DNA of 64,000 nucleotides from Apteryx mantelli (taxonomy: Eukaryota > Chordata > Aves > Apterygiformes > Apterygidae), in the NCBI RefSeq assembly GCF_036417845.1, contig NW_027118693.1, forward strand, positions 2,118,001 through 2,182,000, given 5' to 3'. Below the pieces are notes generated by a model. That model made no database searches and was not told the DNA's origin. It was given only the letters and a program-made list of their open reading frames with translations. A program made the translations under genes and the position numbers. This document shows, piece after piece, positions 59,733 through 64,000 of the stretch. Within the stretch, counting starts at the first letter, position 1. Each line of letters opens with the position of its first letter.

Positions 59733-60779
59733 TTAAGCACCACTGAATCTCATCCAAGGAGTCTCATCTAAGCTGGCTAGTTTATCCCTATGAACAGAAA
59801 GGTCCTGCTCAGATTTTTCAAGACTAAGTACCAGCCATGATGATGCTTGTGGCTTTCCTGCCCTCTTGTGCAAAGCATTTTTCAAGGCCTCTTTCATTTG
59901 CTCCTTCCTCAGGCTAAATATGAATGGCTTTACAAGAGGTGCCACAATACTGGAGACAACAGGGAGGCTTTTGTTGAGATGCACAGAGGTCATGTGGGAA
60001 GGCCTGGCATAGACAAAGATGGAGATGCCAAAACCCACGGAAACAACAGTGAAATGAGAAGCACAAGTTGCAAATGCTTTCTGCCTGCCCTGTGCTGACA
60101 GGATCCGGAATATGTTGGAATCAATGTAGGCATAGGAGAGCACAGTCAGTGCCAAAGAGCCAAGGAGCAGGACCCAGGACACCACAAAATCAATCCACTC
60201 AATAAGCTGGATGTCAGCACAAGCAAGGTGTGATAATGGTGCACTGTCACAGAAGTAGTGGTCGATTACATTGGCACCACAGTATGGCAGCCGGGCTGCC
60301 AGAACCAGAGACGACAGAATCATGACAAAGGCACCTGCCCAGCAGCCCAAAACAAGTGTACTGCATACCTTGCTTGTCATGATGCTGGGATACCTTAGTG
60401 GGTTGCATACAGCCACATACCCATCATAGGACATGACAGCAAAGAGGATGGACTCAGTTGTGCCCATGAGGAAAGAGAAGAAGAGCTGGCTAAAGCAGCC
60501 ATCAAAGGAAATGGTTTTCTTCTCTGACAGGAAGTTTGCCAGCATTTTAGGAACCACAGAGGAAGTCATGGAGATCTCTCTGAAAGACAGATAACTGAGG
60601 AAGTAATACATGGGAGAATGGAGATGGCCATCAGTGTATACCAGGACAATGATAAGAGTGTTTCCCAAGACAGTCACTAAATAAATAAGCAGGAACACAA
60701 CCAAGAGGAGGATCTCCACTTCATGGACATTAGGAAATCGCGCTAAGATGAACTCTGTCACAGATGTCCCATTCTCCAT
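59733..60779 (-). CDS. Olfactory receptor with altered coupling motifs and long C-tail, 348 aa
   Basis: Seven-transmembrane OR layout: N-glycosylation site N3 (NGT), G-N 39-40, HSPMYYFLSYLS (54-65), Cys 95, MSYDGYVAVC (116-125), loop cysteines 167, 177 and 187, RQKAFATCASHFTVV (232-246), and TM7 VKPFIFSLRKEQM (283-295). The ATG at 60,779 gives the normal MENGTSVTEF start. A possible acceptor (CCCATGACAG) ends 14 bases upstream, and an earlier in-frame ATG at 60,851 would add 24 un-OR-like residues. Two changes stand out. DRY has become D-G-Y (GGG codon), and NPxxY has become K-P-F-I-F. The cytoplasmic tail runs about 40 residues beyond the usual end, which suggests loss of the ancestral stop. 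The frame is otherwise intact. It may be an early pseudogene or a receptor with unusual coupling. Confidence 0.88.
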   Translation of the reverse strand: MENGTSVTEFILARFPNVHEVEILLLVVFLLIYLVTVLGNTLIIVLVYTDGHLHSPMYYFLSYLSFREISMTSSVVPKMLANFLSEKKTISFDGCFSQLFFSFLMGTTESILFAVMSYDGYVAVCNPLRYPSIMTSKVCSTLVLGCWAGAFVMILSSLVLAARLPYCGANVIDHYFCDSAPLSHLACADIQLIEWIDFVVSWVLLLGSLALTVLSYAYIDSNIFRILSAQGRQKAFATCASHFTVVSVGFGISIFVYARPSHMTSVHLNKSLPVVSSIVAPLVKPFIFSLRKEQMKEALKNALHKRAGKPQASSWLVLSLEKSEQDLSVHRDKLASLDETPWMRFSGA

Positions 60780-60792
60780 CTCTGTGCAGTCT

Positions 60793-60794
60793 CT
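60793..60794 (-). promoter_or_regulatory. Candidate 3' splice site before the OR start codon
   Basis: On the minus strand, GTTCTTTCCCATGACAG ends 13-14 bases before the ATG. This would make the ATG at 60,779 the first one in the spliced coding exon and exclude the 60,851 ATG. Confidence 0.35.
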
Positions 60795-60851
60795 GTCATG
60801 GGAAAGAACACCAGAGTAATGTAGAGTTTTGAATATTTTCTCAGATGACAT

Positions 60852-62504
60852 CTAGTAAGTTTTGGACATCCTGATTTTAAAGAGAAGTTAAGTCCCGACA
60901 CATAGCTATTCAGGGTCGAATTCATCACACCTGTCTTGGATATCTGCAATAGAAATGTTTCTTTCTGAGTTAGTCAGCCAGTACCATTTTTTGATGCTGC
61001 CTAGCCCTCCACAGCTATAGAAGAGTCCTGGAATGACTGGTCCAGCCTAAGCCACCTGTCTTTTGAAGTGAGATTCATCATGCCTGACTGAAGGTGCTTG
61101 ATTGAGTTGCTCATAAATAGGCATCCAGTGCCATTGGTGATGTCTCAGACATCCCCATAAAGCTACAGTCTTCAATGGCTGGAGATCCCAATGTGTCAGC
61201 AACTGAATGAAGCCTGCAGATGTCCACCTACAGAATACAATCAAGAGCGCCTAAAGAGCCATTCATCCATTCATCTTGTCCAAAAAGAAAGGCCTACATT
61301 TGGTCTGTTTTGGCAGTAACCTTTCTAGAGAGGCAATATATGCCATCCCAGCTGCCTGTCTAATCAAACAGGAGAGGAAGCCATCCCTAAAAGAGGAGCC
61401 ATCCCTAAAAGGTGATTCAGACCATTGCAGTCTGCCTCTCTCCATTGACGGTTGAGGAGTGGAAGATGACAACCTTTGTGAAACAGCCATCACAGTTTGG
61501 TGCCACCAAGCTTCGCCTTTGCTCTTTGCTTCATATACAAAGGTGACATAGGCAGGTCTTTGTTGCAAAGCTGCCTCAATTTCTCTGTAACCGTCATTCA
61601 AAATTACCATCAAATCAGAACACAAGATAGACTCCTCTCACCCAGCATTTTCTGCACCTGAATTTTGCATCCATGCATGCTCAAATGGCAATAAGTAGCA
61701 TATTCAGTGTCAATACCATTGTTCCTATAGCTGTGTCTTTGATCTTACCTTCTGCATGAGTGACACCTCATATATTTCTTTTTGCTTCCTTGCTGAAGAC
61801 AGCTGGGTCTGACTTCCTGATGAGAGTCTCAGCTGTGACAACCAACAGGAAAATTGGGGAGAGAGAGAGAGAGCGAAAGAGGATTCTACATTCCTGCTCT
61901 ATGTCATAAGACCAGAGGGACAGCTATGTAGCTCAGTTACTTATTGCACAGCCACCAACAGGACGTATACAAGTAAAAAAGTGCATGGTGCATTGACCAA
62001 TAGGAATCATAGTCTTAGAACAAGAAGACATTCACACTCCAGTTGTTGGAAGAATGATGGATATCCTGTAGACTTGGCTAAGCTGAAATCAGTGTAATGA
62101 CAACTGAGCAATGATTTCCTTGCTCAGCATAAACCGTGGACGATTCTTATCAGAATGAGACTGTTCAACATGCAAAACAATTTAGAAAGATGAAACATCC
62201 CAGGGCAGGAGTTCCAGAAAGCCAGTGTGTGGCAGAAAGGCAAAAGTTTTTTTTTAACTTGTAATGAAGAAGGTGCATTTCACAAAGACCACTAGTACTT
62301 GATAGGTGGTCTGAGAAATGCCAGAAAGAAAAGTAATTGGATCCTTTCTAAGAATTTACCCTTCAGAGGCTTCACTTTGAAAAAAAAAAATAATCCTGGG
62401 AGATTTAGATAAACAAGCCTCACATCAAGTTAGCAATAGTTGAGTGCCAGTCACAAAGATGACAGGCCCCAAATCGTCTTGGTACTGGCATACACAACAG
62501 TAAG
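60852..62504. other. Upstream of the OR; no firm gene
   Basis: A minus-strand frame of about 110 codons at 61,263-61,610 looks faintly protein-like (AALQQRPAYVTFVYEAKSKG) but has no partner, splice context or recognised domain. Confidence 0.35.
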
Positions 62505-62680
62505 GGGCAATGGCCACAAGCTGCAGCTTGGAAGGTTCAGAGAGGACCTCAGGAAAAAATGAGTTATTCATTAGGAGGGTTACGAAGCACTGGAGCAAGT
62601 CACCCAGAGAGGGTGGGAGGTTGGGCTAGAGACATCTGGAGGTCCCTTCCAACCACTATTTCAATGGTGCGATGATTTTC
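62505..62680 (+). mobile_element. CR1-type LINE 3' end remnant
   Basis: Conserved 3' UTR text in order: AAGGGGCAATGGCCACAAGC, a TTCAGAGAGGACCTCAGGAA segment, an AGGAGGGTTACGAAGCACTG segment, and CTGGAGGTCCCTTCCAACCA. The internal portion between the last two is shortened. Confidence 0.78.
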
Positions 62681-64000
62681 AGAGGGAAGCCCTGGGGACA
62701 CAGGTTCCTTGAGCAAACCAAGGAGATGCACATTCAACAACTATAAAGGAAGTCTAGGAAGGAGATCACCTCATCTTGCTTGAGGGCAACAATTCAGGTG
62801 CTAAACAGAGGAGCCTAGTGCCATATGAAATCTTCTAGGGTATCCAAGAAGTTTTCTGTGGCTAGCTGTTATGACAGAGAATCTAGCAAACATGCATGCT
62901 CTTCCAGAGAGTGTCACCCAGAAGCCAGGCATGTTACTGTGCAGGGAATCTCAGATGGAATTAAACACAAATATTGAGATTGAAAATGTACTCCCTGGGT
63001 GTGTTGAATCTGGGTGTCTAAAGCTGAGCAATTTCTCTCAAGTCTTCTCAGAATCAAGGGAGGTGTAGGATTCAACCCAGCGTTGCACACATGGGCTTCC
63101 AGTGCAATTGGAGATGCTGTTTGGTGTCCTGTTTGGCATCCAGCCACCACTCTACAGAGAGGACAGATCTTCTATTGGTCCTGTGTCATAGCTACTGTGC
63201 CTATCCAGGTTTTTCAAAGCACCGAGGACATTGCAAGTATTACCTGATGCCTGTGTGCGGGCAACTGAATCAGCGTCTTAGTCCATGCAGTCTGTGGAGT
63301 CTGAAGACCAACTGATTAGCTCCTAAAGTACACAACTTACCTTGGATAACTTACAAGAGGAATCCCACCCTAGGTGACTGGCTCAGATGGTGACATTCAA
63401 AGCATAGATAACTAATTCTGCACAGATGAATCCCACTTCAGATGCTTCACTACAAGATACAGACAACCCCTACTGAGCAACGACAGTTATCCACTCATCA
63501 CTGTTCTATTTATCTGCTTGTCTGAGTGATAAAAGCCACACAAGGAACGAGACCAAACAGTAGTCTGTCTGTGCGAGTAAGTCTGCAATGTCTTAAAGTC
63601 ACCTTTCAAAATTATTTAGGAAAGAGCTAGGACAAATCAAAGCTTGAGATTAATTTTGCCTCATTGCAGATGAAATTACAGTCCGGGCATTTTCACTTGA
63701 ACTCCTAATCCATATTTCCTTTGCAGTCATAGGAGAAAAATTGGCAGTCACAGGGCGTAAATCACTTCACTCTACTGCAAATAACTAAAATAGGTCAGGG
63801 CCCATTTCCAAAGGGGCATTTTAAAATCTAGCTGTTGAAGAAAAATCTTCTTGAGAGCCTTGAAATCTTGGAACTTCTCTGCCTTTGGCTAAACATGCCC
63901 AAAATTGCTTCCGATGAGGGAGTTTCCCAAAATCTCAAGGATCTATAGAGCTGAGACACTGCCCTCCAGCCACCTTCTGTTTTGTGGAGGTACATTACAG
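62681..64000. other. Intergenic, no recognisable gene
   Basis: Only short open frames, with no domain, microsatellite or convincing repeat boundary. Confidence 0.45.

Noticed and set aside
61263-61625. 120-codon minus-strand frame with protein-like text
   Set aside because: Begins with a non-ATG codon, has no domain I recognise and no neighbouring exon. Kept only as a note in the gap description.
1-64000. CRISPR arrays, tRNA or rRNA genes, bacterial operons
   Set aside because: No regularly spaced repeats, no cloverleaf or ribosomal text, and the gene structure is vertebrate.

Overview
The window looks like avian nuclear DNA (a crocodilian or turtle is less likely). The main reasons are abundant CR1 LINE fragments on both strands, and an olfactory receptor (OR) of the OR14-like (gamma-c) type that is greatly expanded in birds. 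I see no bacterial, organellar, tRNA, rRNA or CRISPR feature. Five OR loci plus one receptor duplicated by the inverted repeat make this an OR cluster: four intact single-exon receptor ORFs (4,027-4,974 minus; 20,879-21,814 plus; 42,030-42,977 plus; 59,733-60,779 minus) and three receptor pseudogenes (about 187-585 plus, its mirror copy at about 46,405-46,800 minus, and 51,931-52,880 plus).

Layout. Bases 1-9,343 and 37,758-46,987 are the two arms of a large inverted duplication. Each arm carries one intact OR, one decayed OR and one CR1 fragment. The two ORs point away from each other. The arms are mostly 97-98% alike where I aligned them by eye, but the OR coding sequences differ at 47 of 948 bases (26 of 315 residues), with a tight cluster in transmembrane helix 3. 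The 28.4 kb spacer holds CR1 fragments at both inner edges, an OR14-like gene with a 1.8 kb upstream leader block (17,219-19,065), and a second inverted copy of that leader block (34,785-36,609) that has no receptor. It also holds a three-exon minus-strand gene (31,304 to 26,765) whose first exon resembles CCDC116 and whose second exon carries a one-base frameshift. A CR1 5' half (ORF1 esterase end plus endonuclease) lies at 33,310-34,440.

Right of the arms, 47-64 kb is sparse. It contains a recently broken OR (51.9-52.9 kb), an intact OR with both G-protein-coupling micro-switch motifs altered (59.7-60.8 kb), microsatellites and a few CR1 tails.

The OR genes act independently. Each would be expressed singly in olfactory sensory neurons and signal through the olfactory G protein. 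The organisation tells mostly of duplication, CR1-associated rearrangement and birth-and-death evolution. All similarity estimates come from manual alignment of the sequence shown, and family names come from recognition of motifs, not from database searches.
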